Assembly: GCA_964421085.1 (NCBI GenBank)
Contig: CAYQVO010000037.1
Coordinates: 1 to 40,568 of the forward strand
Length of the DNA: 40,568 nt
Direction: 5' to 3'
From: CAYQVO01 sp964421085
GTDB lineage: Bacteria > Bdellovibrionota_C > UBA2361 > CAYQVO01
Below are positions 1 through 9,197 of the stretch, in pieces. A program made the position numbers and the translations under genes. The notes under the pieces were generated by a model that did no database searches, had not been told where the DNA came from, and worked only from the letters and a program-made list of their open reading frames with translations. Each line of letters starts with the position of its first letter. The first letter of the stretch is position 1.

Positions 1-25
1 TGGGATCATAAAGAGAACCGGGCTG

Positions 26-787
26 TTGAACCACGCCATTATGCAGCGCCTGTTCCGGCGAGCGTATTTTCTGTACAAACGTCTCTTCGAGGATCCATTC
101 CACTCCCTCTGCATGAAACGTCCTGAACTTCTGAAAGGGGGTTTTATTCTGGATATCGGAGGCAACATCGGTTACACGGCGAGTGTTTTTGCCGGAGTAG
201 TCCAGACGGAATTCAGGATCTATTCTTTCGAGCCGGAGCCCCGTAATTTTGAGGCTTTAAAAGAAGTTGCATCACACCCTTCCTTTTTGAACCGCATTAT
301 TCCGGTCCGGGCGGCAGTTGGCGCTTCTGAAGGAGAAGTTGAGCTGTTCATCAATGAAGATCACCACGGAGATCACCGAGTTGTCACCGGGCGTTTCAGA
401 CTGCAAATCGGGACGAACTGCAGGGTATGTAAAGTTCCGGTTGTGAGCATTGATGGATTTTGCCGAAAAGAAGGAATAAGCGACAAAGTACGCTTCGTTA
501 AGATCGATGTTCAGGGTTATGAATGGGCTGTTCTACAGGGGATGGAGGACACTTTGCGCCTGAACCCGGATATATGCACAGCATTTGAGTATTCCGTGCG
601 TGACACCAGGGAGCCTGGTTTTGAGCCGCAGCATATTCTGAAGTTCTTTCTCGATCGGGAATTTATCATCTATCATCTCATGCAGAATGGTGAAGTGAGC
701 CCTTTTGATGAGAGAGTGCCGGAAGACAATATCAGAAAAAGGGACTACGTTGATTTGCCTGCCTCAAGGAGATCTTTGCCCTCGTAA
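26..787 (+). CDS. FkbM-family SAM-dependent methyltransferase, possibly 5'-truncated by the window edge
   Basis: Predicted S-adenosylmethionine-dependent O-methyltransferase of the FkbM family, which usually methylates sugars or polyketide and cell-surface glycans. The SAM-binding loop is at residues 40-52 (ILDIGGNIGYT), a second acidic motif (FEPEPRNFEAL) is near residue 68, and the family motif KIDVQGYEW is at 159-167. The annotated start is a TTG at 26. An ATG lies at 41. The frame stays open back to base 2, so the gene may begin before the window. The length of 253 residues is normal for the family. The substrate cannot be read from the sequence, and the next gene is unrelated. I am confident of the family but not of the start. 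Confidence 0.85.
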   Translation: MNHAIMQRLFRRAYFLYKRLFEDPFHSLCMKRPELLKGGFILDIGGNIGYTASVFAGVVQTEFRIYSFEPEPRNFEALKEVASHPSFLNRIIPVRAAVGASEGEVELFINEDHHGDHRVVTGRFRLQIGTNCRVCKVPVVSIDGFCRKEGISDKVRFVKIDVQGYEWAVLQGMEDTLRLNPDICTAFEYSVRDTREPGFEPQHILKFFLDREFIIYHLMQNGEVSPFDERVPEDNIRKRDYVDLPASRRSLPS

Positions 788-826
788 TGCTCTGGATCAA
801 GCAACTGAATCCCCCTTCTCCAGGGC

Positions 827-908
827 GTCCCCTCCGCCAGGGCTTCGGGGACAAGTCGGGGGATAGTGCCGCGACTATTATAGGGAAAAAACTTATCGGA
901 CGCGGCAC
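827..908. other. Two inverted repeats in the FkbM-SPOR intergenic region
   Basis: The 239-bp gap between the methyltransferase and the SPOR gene holds two perfect inverted repeats. One has a 6-bp stem at 827-832 with 847-852. The other has an 8-bp stem at 866-873 with 901-908 and a 27-base AT-rich loop. Neither is followed by a T tract, so they are not typical intrinsic terminators. I see no convincing gene in the gap. Confidence 0.35.
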
Positions 909-1026
909 CACCTGCCGGAATCCTTGAAAAGTGCCTGTTTCCCGGCAACTAAATAATCTATAGTGCGTTCGCAGCCTTCTCGGATACGATATTAAAGTCT
1001 TTTTCGGGCTGTTCTTTTCAATACTT

Positions 1027-2034
1027 ATGGCAAAGCAATCTTCACGACGATCGGACTTCAAACTTTCCTATATCCAGCTAATTGTGCTTGCCGGCTTCTG
1101 CCTCGGGTGCATGGCTGCGTCATACTGGCTTGGTTTTTATACCGGCACTCGAGCAGGGTACGAAACGGCAGTGACCTCAGACCTCGCCGCGTCTTCGAAG
1201 ATCCCAATCAACGCCGCATCGCCCAGAGATAATTACGCTCAGCCCGCTAACGATGTCTATGCGAAACTTGACGGGACATCTCCGATGAGTCCGGGGAATA
1301 CTCCTGTCGCAAAAAACACCGGGGCGCCTGAAATCGCAGCAATCCCGAAACTGGAAGTATCTCCAAGGCCGGGGGAGGGGGATATCGATGCCGAACTTGC
1401 GGAGACACTCCTGAGTCCAGAGAACAAAGATCACCAGAAACCTGCGGATACGAAATCGGCGGCAGAAGGAGTATGGTCTTTGCATCCCGGAACTGCCGGG
1501 GCAGGCGGTGAGTCCCCCGAGAAGACACTTGGAGGAGCAAAGAAGGAACAACTGCCCGAAGCCGCGCAATCTGTTTCTGAAAAAGTGCCGCCGGCAGTAA
1601 CACCTGTTCCGGTGAAGACGGTTGAGAAAACAGCTCTTCAGGAGATGGTGAAGACGACACCAACTCCCGCTGCGGACAGGGAGAGACAGAAAGAAAAGGA
1701 AAAAGATAAAGAAAAACTTTTGAAAGAGAAAGAAGCCGAAAAGATTCCTGCTGCAGAAGCCGCGCCGACACCGGCATCCGGATCGAAGATCACAAAAGGC
1801 TGGTACGCTCAAGTCGCTGCGCCCAAAGAACTCAAAGATGCCGAGGCACTTGCCGGCAGGTTGAAGAGGTCAGGTTTTCCTGTTGTTGTTGAGCAGGCAA
1901 AAGTCAGGGGAGAGACTTACTATCGAATCCTGGTGGGGCCTGAAAGCGGGCAGGAGACAGCATCGAGGCTGGTTGGTCAATTGAAGCGCGAAAGTTACCT
2001 CGAGGGCGAACCGTTTATTCGGATGGCGAAGTAG
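1027..2034 (+). CDS. SPOR-domain membrane protein
   Basis: Bitopic inner-membrane protein of 335 residues. One transmembrane helix lies at about residues 14-37, just after a short basic cytoplasmic N-terminus. A long Ala/Pro/Lys/Glu-rich periplasmic linker follows, with a strongly charged Lys-Glu stretch near residues 215-240. The C-terminal ~80 residues read as a SPOR domain: WYAQVAAPKELKDAEALAGR, a YYRILVGP strand, then a second helix. SPOR domains bind glycan strands lacking stem peptides at division sites, so a role in cell division or envelope maintenance is likely. The architecture resembles FtsN and DedD but gives no specific orthology. No clear Shine-Dalgarno sequence precedes the ATG at 1027. 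Confidence 0.8.
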   Translation: MAKQSSRRSDFKLSYIQLIVLAGFCLGCMAASYWLGFYTGTRAGYETAVTSDLAASSKIPINAASPRDNYAQPANDVYAKLDGTSPMSPGNTPVAKNTGAPEIAAIPKLEVSPRPGEGDIDAELAETLLSPENKDHQKPADTKSAAEGVWSLHPGTAGAGGESPEKTLGGAKKEQLPEAAQSVSEKVPPAVTPVPVKTVEKTALQEMVKTTPTPAADRERQKEKEKDKEKLLKEKEAEKIPAAEAAPTPASGSKITKGWYAQVAAPKELKDAEALAGRLKRSGFPVVVEQAKVRGETYYRILVGPESGQETASRLVGQLKRESYLEGEPFIRMAK

Positions 2035-2228
2035 GCGGGCACACGGAAATAACCCACCGATCATTCAGGGTAAAAAACGATATTTTACTTCTGCAGGCAA
2101 AAATTCTTTTCGCTTGATAACTTACTCTCCGGAATCGCTTGAATAGAGATGAATATCTAATAACTTAGACCGCTTGGAGTGGATCCGGTCGAAGCACGGG
2201 AAAAAGCACGTAGAATCAGCGTGAGTGG

Positions 2229-4295
2229 ATGGACACGGTAGCTGCCGATTCCGGCAAAAATATTCTTGATGCGATCACATTCGCAATGGCGAGCGATGTA
2301 GGTTTGCGTCGTGAAGAGAATCAGGATGCATACGGACTCATCGAACGTCCTCATTTCAAACTCCTGATGGTCGCTGATGGAATGGGTGGAGCCCAGGGCG
2401 GGGCGACCGCATCTCAGCTTGCTGTTAAAACTATCACTGAAAAAGTCGGAGACAAAGATTCGATCACAGCCGAAGAACTTGTCGGCGCCATTTACGACTG
2501 CAACACGTTGATCTTCAAGACAGCATCCGAGAATCCCGATCTTCTCGGGATGGGAACGACTTTTGTCGGACTGTTTTTCAAGGACACAACTCTATATGTC
2601 CTCAACGTGGGCGACTCCCGGGCTTACAGAATCCGGGAAGGGAAAGTCCAGCCGATGACAGAGGATCACACTCTCGTAAAGGAGCTTGTGAAATCCGGAG
2701 CAATAAGCGTTGAGCAGGCCGAGAATCATCCGATTTCCCATATGCTGACACGATCGCTTGGGCCCGCAGAAGAAACCGTAGTGGATTGCGTCGTTTCCCC
2801 GGACGGACCGGTGCGGGGAGATATTTACCTGCTCTGCTCGGATGGTCTCTATAATCTTGTGCAGGACCATGAATTTGTTTCCCTTATTCAGGGAGTGTCG
2901 CTGGAAGAAGGAGCCCAGAGACTGATTGCGCTCGCAAATGAACGGGGAGGCGTCGATAATATAACGGTCGTTCTTGCCGCTGTCGGCGACGAGTATCCGG
3001 TGACTCTGGACGACATCTCTGTCTATTACGATGACGATGTCGAAGAGAAAGCGGCATCGCCGGCTGAACAAATACCTGCCGCGGAAGTGGCAGGATTTCC
3101 CCGGAGGGCAACGCCGGAGGATCTTCCGAATGAAGAAAATCCGGGGCAGCCGAGGCCGGGCGCGGTATCGAGCGAAGAACACGCACGCCGGCTCGATATT
3201 CTTATCGAAGAAACAGCCCAGATTCTCGAACGGCAGAAGCGTCAGGAGGTGCAGCAGAACAAGAAGATGCTGCTGCTCGTATTTCTCATCCTGTGCGTGC
3301 TTGTATCCGGTATTTACTTCGCGGTTCATACCCTGAACCAGAGCAGGGAAATGATGGCTTCTGAAAGCTGGACGCCGGGAGACGAGAATTCCGCCGCAGA
3401 TCCGGCGGCGGTGACGAAAGAAACCGTAATCGGGTACGTGTCGAATTACCGATCACGCTATCCTGTCGCCCCGCGTCTGGTCGATCTTCAGCTTGAGCTC
3501 CCTTCCATTGCGACGCTCTGGCCGGATCCTGGCGACGACGACCCGCAGATCCCGCAGCATAGCAGCGCGGCAGTTACCGGCCTCGTTCAGGGGGGCCATC
3601 TCCTCGATGCCGAGAAGGGGCATATCAGAGAGCGCAAGGAAATGCTGCGCGGGCAGATCAGCAGGCTCCAGGCAAAACTCGAGAGGTTCGGACAGCCCAT
3701 CACTCAGGAGTTTGGAAACGCTCTCAGGGAATCCGCCGGCCAGACCGAGGCGCTTCAGAAATCAAGCGATGAACTCCGTGCACAGCTCGACACAGCGACG
3801 AGAAAACTCTCTGTCTGGTTCGATCGCAAAAAGCGGCTTGAAGTAGGAGATCCAGTAAATATGGCTTCAGAGGTGGCCGTCACATCCGACGATGTCAGGC
3901 TGAAAAAGGAGGCCTTTGAAAAGGTGACGTGGGATTATCTCAAGGAACTTGAAGCGCTGCGATTCAATCAGCGGGATGCGGTGCAGGAAAAGAAGGTGTC
4001 TGAACTTCTTGCCGGAAGAAATGAGTCCGTTAAGGATCTGACCAGTGAAGTCAAAAAGACAGTTGAGCAGAACATAGCCGCTGCTGATCAGGAGATATCC
4101 GAATTGACACAGAAGCGGGATGCCATTGACGCACAGCTTTCCGGCATAGCCAGAGAGGTCGATTTCATCCGGTCAATAATGAATGCATCCCCCGATGAAC
4201 GCGACATTCTGAAAGCCGCCGTTATCAGAGAGAAGAACTCCGCTGAGGCGGAGCTTCAGGAGTTGACGCGGATACTGCCGGATAGTCTGAACTGA
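2229..4295 (+). CDS. PP2C-type Ser/Thr phosphatase fused to a membrane anchor and coiled coil
   Basis: The N-terminal ~255 residues form a PP2C (PPM) protein phosphatase. The metal- and phosphate-binding motifs are present in order: GLRREENQDAYG, VADGMGGAQGG, GMGTTF, NVGDSRAYRI, LCSDGLYNLV and GGVDNITVV. These enzymes remove phosphate from Ser/Thr and typically oppose Hanks-type kinases. A ~90-residue acidic, Pro-rich linker leads to one transmembrane helix at about residues 347-368. After it come ~320 residues that look strongly helical and coiled-coil, rich in Glu, Lys, Gln and Leu. This makes a cytoplasmic phosphatase tethered to an extracytoplasmic coiled coil. No kinase gene is adjacent. 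At 688 residues it is far longer than a bare PP2C of ~240-260. The upstream Shine-Dalgarno is weak. Confidence 0.88.
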   Translation: MDTVAADSGKNILDAITFAMASDVGLRREENQDAYGLIERPHFKLLMVADGMGGAQGGATASQLAVKTITEKVGDKDSITAEELVGAIYDCNTLIFKTASENPDLLGMGTTFVGLFFKDTTLYVLNVGDSRAYRIREGKVQPMTEDHTLVKELVKSGAISVEQAENHPISHMLTRSLGPAEETVVDCVVSPDGPVRGDIYLLCSDGLYNLVQDHEFVSLIQGVSLEEGAQRLIALANERGGVDNITVVLAAVGDEYPVTLDDISVYYDDDVEEKAASPAEQIPAAEVAGFPRRATPEDLPNEENPGQPRPGAVSSEEHARRLDILIEETAQILERQKRQEVQQNKKMLLLVFLILCVLVSGIYFAVHTLNQSREMMASESWTPGDENSAADPAAVTKETVIGYVSNYRSRYPVAPRLVDLQLELPSIATLWPDPGDDDPQIPQHSSAAVTGLVQGGHLLDAEKGHIRERKEMLRGQISRLQAKLERFGQPITQEFGNALRESAGQTEALQKSSDELRAQLDTATRKLSVWFDRKKRLEVGDPVNMASEVAVTSDDVRLKKEAFEKVTWDYLKELEALRFNQRDAVQEKKVSELLAGRNESVKDLTSEVKKTVEQNIAAADQEISELTQKRDAIDAQLSGIAREVDFIRSIMNASPDERDILKAAVIREKNSAEAELQELTRILPDSLN

Positions 4296-4345
4296 TTTGT
4301 CGGCCGTGCTTGTCCTGGCCGTGGGATACCAGTACCCTCATCATC

Positions 4346-6193
4346 ATGCTTCAGGTTTCCGGCCTCGTGAAATCATACGGCGCTCAGCCGCTTTTTGAGA
4401 ACGCATCGTTTTCAATGACGAAAGGGGAGAGGCTCGCTCTTATCGGGCCGAATGGATCAGGGAAAACATCCCTTTTCCGCATGATTCTCGAAGAAGACCA
4501 TCCTGACGGCGGACAGATCAGGATCCCGCGTGACTACCGAATCGGACACCTCGCGCAGCACATTCACTTCACTCAAAAAACGCTCCTGGAAGAAGCCTGC
4601 TCGGGATTTGTCAGCCGCGAAGAGAGCAGAGAATATCTGGCAAAGATGATCCTGGGGGGGCTTGGATTCTCGGAAGCCGATCATCATCGCGACCCCCATG
4701 CATTCTCAGGCGGGTTCCAGCTTCGCATCTCGCTCGCAAGGACACTCCTTTCGGAGCCGGATCTTCTCCTTCTTGACGAGCCGACAAATTACCTCGACAT
4801 CGTGTCGTTAAGATGGATCGAGCGTTTTCTCAGAGCCTGGAAGGGAGAACTCATCATAATCTCCCATGACCGCGGCTTCCTCGACAGTGTCTGCACGGAC
4901 ACGATGATGATATACCGGAACACCTTCAGGAAAGTGAGTGGAAACTGCGCAAAACTTCTCGCTCAGGTCGCTGAAGAAGAAGACCACTATGAGCGCACCA
5001 GGACAAATCTGGAAAAGAAACGCGCCGCTCTTGAAATTTTCATCAACCGGTTCCGGGCAAAGGCAAGCAAAGCAAAAGCTGTCCAGTCAAAAATAAAAGC
5101 GGTCGAGAGGCTCGGGGTTGGTGATGCTCTGGAAGAAGAGGATACCCTCGAGTTTCATTTCACGGAGGCGCCGTTTCACGGAAGGTATCTGATTGAGGCA
5201 TCCGATCTCGCCTTTTCCTGGACGAATCACCCTCTTATCTCAGGCTTAAGCTTTACGCTCGCGGCAGGTGAAAGGGTTGCAGTCGTCGGGAAGAACGGCA
5301 GAGGTAAATCAACACTGCTTCGGCTTCTTCACAAAGAGCTTGCGCCCGCAGGCGGAACTCTGAGGATGCATGACAATGCATCACTCGGTTACTTTGGGCA
5401 GACGAATATAGATGCCCTTGCTTCGTATAAGACGATAGAAGAGGAGGTATGGGGAGCTTCTCCTCAGAGCAGCCAGACCCGCATAAGAACAATATGCGGC
5501 ACGATGATGTTTGGAGGCGATGATGCTCTGAAAAAGGTTTCCGTTCTTTCAGGAGGCGAGCGAAGCAGAGTCCTCCTTGCAAAGATTCTTGCAGGGCCGT
5601 CGAATCTTCTTGTTCTGGACGAGCCGACAAACCACCTGGATATTGAATCAGTGGAGGCTCTCGTCGACGCCATGAAGGAATTCAGCGGCGGGATTATTAT
5701 CGTGACTCACAGCGAATTCATTCTCAGGGAACTTGCCACAAAGATCATAGTGTTTGGCGACTCAGGGCAACTGGTCCTTGAAGGCGGTTATGATTACTTT
5801 CTTGATAAGGTGGGATGGGGTGATGAGGAGACTTCGACGGCACAGCCATCGAAAACCGCACCGGCTTCTTCGTCATCGCCGCGTCAGGGCAGAGATTCGA
5901 GAAAGGAGAGGGGAAGGATCATCAACGAGAGATCGCGCCGGCTTTCACCCCTCAGGAAGGAGAGCGATGAAATCGAAGCGACGATCTCCGAACTGGAAGA
6001 GCAGATTTCCCTTGCAAACCAGGGAATGCTCGAATGCGCCGATAACGGCGACGCGAAAAAGCTCGCTGATCTTTCAAGATCAATGAAGGATGCGCAGGAT
6101 CTGATCGATCAGAGCTTCGAGCGCCTGGAGCAGGTCCATGCGGAAATCCTGCGCGTAGAGAAGGAGTTTGAAGGCAGGCTTGGCCGGTCCTGA
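4346..6193 (+). CDS. ABC-F family ATPase (Uup/YheS/EttA-like)
   Basis: Soluble tandem ATPase of the ABC-F family, whose members act on the ribosome and lack membrane domains. The first cassette has Walker A GPNGSGKTS, signature SGGFQLRISLAR and Walker B LLLLDEPTNYLD followed by SHDRGFL. The second has GKNGRGKST, signature SGGERSRVLLAK and LLVLDEPTNHLD followed by THSEF. The inter-domain linker is basic and helical. The C-terminus is a charged coiled coil (about the last 70 residues), as in Uup and YheS. I chose the ATG at 4346 because the family usually starts a few residues before the first beta strand. A TTG at 4310 in the same frame would add 12 unlike residues. The gene starts 50 bp after the phosphatase stop. 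The exact subfamily is not resolved. Confidence 0.9.
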   Translation: MLQVSGLVKSYGAQPLFENASFSMTKGERLALIGPNGSGKTSLFRMILEEDHPDGGQIRIPRDYRIGHLAQHIHFTQKTLLEEACSGFVSREESREYLAKMILGGLGFSEADHHRDPHAFSGGFQLRISLARTLLSEPDLLLLDEPTNYLDIVSLRWIERFLRAWKGELIIISHDRGFLDSVCTDTMMIYRNTFRKVSGNCAKLLAQVAEEEDHYERTRTNLEKKRAALEIFINRFRAKASKAKAVQSKIKAVERLGVGDALEEEDTLEFHFTEAPFHGRYLIEASDLAFSWTNHPLISGLSFTLAAGERVAVVGKNGRGKSTLLRLLHKELAPAGGTLRMHDNASLGYFGQTNIDALASYKTIEEEVWGASPQSSQTRIRTICGTMMFGGDDALKKVSVLSGGERSRVLLAKILAGPSNLLVLDEPTNHLDIESVEALVDAMKEFSGGIIIVTHSEFILRELATKIIVFGDSGQLVLEGGYDYFLDKVGWGDEETSTAQPSKTAPASSSSPRQGRDSRKERGRIINERSRRLSPLRKESDEIEATISELEEQISLANQGMLECADNGDAKKLADLSRSMKDAQDLIDQSFERLEQVHAEILRVEKEFEGRLGRS

Positions 6194-6327
6194 TCCCGGG
6201 GTTTTTCCACATTGTCTGGTTGCGGGTCCCTGAGCATGCCGCGCAAAACAGCCGTTTTTTCGCCCCGCGCTGGAAGAACCGCCCTCATTATGCTACCTTT
6301 CCCGCGTCTTTTCTTGGCGAGGGTACC

Positions 6328-7899
6328 ATGGCAAAAGCTGCATTATTGAGTGTTTCTGACGATACAGGACTGGATGGAATAGCACGTTGTCTTGAGGGAA
6401 ATGGTTTCACGCTCTTTGCGACAACGGGGACCGGAAGATATCTCAAAGGGCACGGGATCAAGTTCACGCCCATCGAGGAATATACAGGGCAGAAGGAGAT
6501 TCTCGACGGCCGGGTAAAGACGCTTCATCCGAAAATCCACGCAGGGATTCTCGCCAGAAGAGAAAAGGTCGAGCATATGGCCGAGCTCGAATCTTCGGAT
6601 ATTCTCCCGATAGACGTCGTCATCGTGAACCTTTACCCTTTTGTAAAGCGCGTGCACGACGGAACAAACCGCCCCTTGCCTGAAATGATCGAGTTTGTCG
6701 ACATCGGCGGCCCGACTCTTCTAAGAGCAGCGTCGAAGAACTTCGCTTCCGTCATGCCCATTATCGACCCGGCCGATTACGAAGAGGTCATCAGAGCTCT
6801 TCAGGAGACCAGGGGAAATGTCGGCCAGATCGGTTTTGATCTGAAAAAAAAGCTGGCAATGAGAGTGTTCACAGAACTTGCCCAGGATAGTCTGGAAGTG
6901 GCGAAATACCTCTCGAGCATCGACGAAGAGGGCATTCCTCAGACCAGCGAGGTATTCACCCGTGTTGACGGTGTAATTCTCGAGCAGCAGCAGTCTCTGC
7001 GATACGGGGAAAATCCGCATCAGCAGGCGCGGTATTTCAGGGTCGTCGGCGCGCCTTCTGCTCCCTGGACTCAGCTTCAGGGCAAGGCGCTCTCGTACAA
7101 CAACATTCTCGACACTGATGCAGCGCTCTCACTTATTTCTGCGTTCCGAGACGGGCAGCCTGCAGTGGCAATCATGAAGCACCTGAACCCATGCGGCCTT
7201 GCTTCATCAGCATCGCTCTTTGATTCTCTGAAGCTTGCCAAGCGAGGCGACCCGAGGAGCCACTTTGGAGGGATCATTGCGTTCAATCAGAAAGTGAGCG
7301 CGAATGTGACGGAGGAAATCGTCGAAGATTTTGCAGAAATAGTAATCGCCCCTGACTTTGACGAAGATGCTCTCGAAATCTTCAAGTCAAGGAAGAACCT
7401 GCGCGTTCTGAAATGCCCTGCGATTCCCGCTTCAGCCACGGAATTCCGGTCGGCCGTAGGCGGTGTGCTGATGCAGACAAAGGACAAGGGCGTCACGGAT
7501 GTGAACTCATCGCAGGTGGTCTCGACCCGCGCGCCGTCCGATCAGGAACTGCAGGATCTTCAGTTCGCATGGACAGTCTGCGCGCATGTAAAGTCGAACG
7601 CAGTCGTGATCGCGAAGAACAAGGTCCTCTTGAGTGTCGGCGCAGGCCAGATGAGCCGGATTGATTCGACTGAACTTGCGATCTCAAAGGCCCGCACGCA
7701 CGGGCACTTCCTCGTTCGTGCAGTGGCGGCATCTGACGCTTTCTTTCCGTTCCCTGACAGCGTCGAGGCTCTTGCGCAGGCCGGAATCTCGGCAATTGTC
7801 GCTCCTTCAGGGGCGATGCGGGATGCGGAAACAATTGAGATGGCAAACAAGTACGAACTGGCGCTTCTGTTCGCTCCGGACAGGCATTTCAGGCATTAG
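6328..7899 (+). CDS. purH: Bifunctional AICAR transformylase / IMP cyclohydrolase
   Basis: Catalyses the last two steps of de novo IMP synthesis: formylation of AICAR with 10-formyl-THF, then ring closure to IMP. The N-terminal MGS-like cyclohydrolase domain (~residues 1-190) shows LLSVSDDTGL and GRVKTLHPKIHAG. The C-terminal AICARFT domain shows LRYGENPHQQA, the catalytic Lys-His pair in IMKHLNPCG (near residue 282), SNAVV and the usual RHFRH end. A usual DPxSAFGG segment reads DPRSHFGG here, a mild departure outside the Lys-His pair. I placed the start at the ATG at 6328, which has a GGCGAGGG Shine-Dalgarno at 6317-6324 and gives a normal 523 residues. A longer TTG start at 6220 is unlikely. 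purD follows 6 bp later. Confidence 0.96.
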   Translation: MAKAALLSVSDDTGLDGIARCLEGNGFTLFATTGTGRYLKGHGIKFTPIEEYTGQKEILDGRVKTLHPKIHAGILARREKVEHMAELESSDILPIDVVIVNLYPFVKRVHDGTNRPLPEMIEFVDIGGPTLLRAASKNFASVMPIIDPADYEEVIRALQETRGNVGQIGFDLKKKLAMRVFTELAQDSLEVAKYLSSIDEEGIPQTSEVFTRVDGVILEQQQSLRYGENPHQQARYFRVVGAPSAPWTQLQGKALSYNNILDTDAALSLISAFRDGQPAVAIMKHLNPCGLASSASLFDSLKLAKRGDPRSHFGGIIAFNQKVSANVTEEIVEDFAEIVIAPDFDEDALEIFKSRKNLRVLKCPAIPASATEFRSAVGGVLMQTKDKGVTDVNSSQVVSTRAPSDQELQDLQFAWTVCAHVKSNAVVIAKNKVLLSVGAGQMSRIDSTELAISKARTHGHFLVRAVAASDAFFPFPDSVEALAQAGISAIVAPSGAMRDAETIEMANKYELALLFAPDRHFRH

Positions 7900-7905
7900 A
7901 AGCTT

Positions 7906-9159
7906 ATGAAAGTGCTGGTGATAGGCTCAGGCGGCAGAGAGCATGCAATCTGCTGGAAGCTCAGGGAGTCTTCTTCTGTGAAGGCGGTTTACTGCGTTCC
8001 CGGAAATCCGGGTATCTCTGAAATCGCAGTCACAGAAGCGGTTCCAGTTGACGATGTCGAAGGTATTGTTTCGTTTGCCATGTCGATAAAGGCGGACCTC
8101 ACCGTCGTCGGGCCTGAGCTTCCGCTGTCGCTTGGCATTGTGGATGCGTTCCGCGCAAAAGGCCTCCGAATTTTCGGGCCGGTCAGGGAAGCAGCCCGTC
8201 TCGAGGCTTCAAAGGCTTTCGCAAAGGAAGTGATGGATGCGGCGGGTGTCCCGACTGCCTCATACCGCGAGTTCAGCGACATGAAAGAACTTCGCGGATA
8301 TGTGGAGAAAACACACCCGCCGCTTGTGCTCAAAGCGGACGGTCTTGCTGCCGGGAAGGGCGTTTTTGTATGTCTTTCGCGTGAAGACATCGATGTCGCG
8401 GTTCGAAGCCTCGAGGCCATGGGAAATGCGGCTTCCCGTGTTGTGGCAGAGGAGTTTCTGAGCGGCGTGGAAGTTTCGTACATCGTCGCCACAGACGGAG
8501 AGCGGATAGTGCCGATGGCATCAAGCCACGACTACAAGCGCATATTCGATAACGATGGCGGCCCGAATACAGGCGGAATGGGCTCGGTTTCGCCTACTCC
8601 GAGGCTCAGAGCCGGGGATGAGGGTGTGGTTATCGGCACAGTGATAGAGCCGATACTCAAGGAGATGAAAAAAAGGGGCGTTCCTTTTCAGGGATTCCTG
8701 TACGCAGGGCTCATGATCAGCCCGGAGAACGAAATCAAAGTGCTGGAGTTCAACGTCCGCTTCGGCGACCCGGAAACTCAGTCGATACTCAGGCGGATGG
8801 ATGGAGACCTGGCACAACTTCTTTACGCCCTGGCAGAGAAGGGGACTTCTCTTCCTGAGGTGAAATGGAAGGATGAATCTGCAGTATGTGTGGTTATTGC
8901 AGCGGAAGGGTATCCTGATTCGCCGAAAAAAGGCGACGTGATAACAGGGATCGCCGATGCGGCGACGGTTGAGAATGTCACGGTATTTCATGCAGGCACC
9001 GCTCGAGGAGCAGATGGAAGCATCAGAACAAACGGCGGCCGTGTGCTCAACATTACCGCAACCGGATCGTCTGTTGCCGGGGCCCGGGCAAAGGTGTACG
9101 AAGCGTGCCGAAAGATATCCTTTGACGGTGCGCAGTACCGGAAGGATATTGCGGGATAG
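7906..9159 (+). CDS. purD: Phosphoribosylamine-glycine ligase (GAR synthetase)
   Basis: ATP-grasp ligase that joins glycine to phosphoribosylamine in the second step of purine synthesis. The motifs are typical: VLVIGSGGREHAICWKL at the N-terminus, GPELPLSLG, VLKADGLAAGKGV for ATP binding, EEFLSGVEVS, DNDGGPNTGGMGS and the metal and ATP-binding EFNVRFGDPETQ. The length of 417 residues matches the family. It starts 6 bp after purH, so the two are almost certainly co-transcribed. The ATG is preceded only by a weak purine stretch, consistent with translational coupling. Confidence 0.96.
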   Translation: MKVLVIGSGGREHAICWKLRESSSVKAVYCVPGNPGISEIAVTEAVPVDDVEGIVSFAMSIKADLTVVGPELPLSLGIVDAFRAKGLRIFGPVREAARLEASKAFAKEVMDAAGVPTASYREFSDMKELRGYVEKTHPPLVLKADGLAAGKGVFVCLSREDIDVAVRSLEAMGNAASRVVAEEFLSGVEVSYIVATDGERIVPMASSHDYKRIFDNDGGPNTGGMGSVSPTPRLRAGDEGVVIGTVIEPILKEMKKRGVPFQGFLYAGLMISPENEIKVLEFNVRFGDPETQSILRRMDGDLAQLLYALAEKGTSLPEVKWKDESAVCVVIAAEGYPDSPKKGDVITGIADAATVENVTVFHAGTARGADGSIRTNGGRVLNITATGSSVAGARAKVYEACRKISFDGAQYRKDIAG

Positions 9160-9197
9160 GGCGTCGTTGTCCCCGGCTGCGCCCGCGCGGAAAAAAC

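Noticed and set aside
732..1061. Minus-strand open frame of 109 codons around the end of the methyltransferase gene
   Set aside because: It overlaps the real gene and the intergenic region, shows no recognisable motif and its protein looks unstructured.
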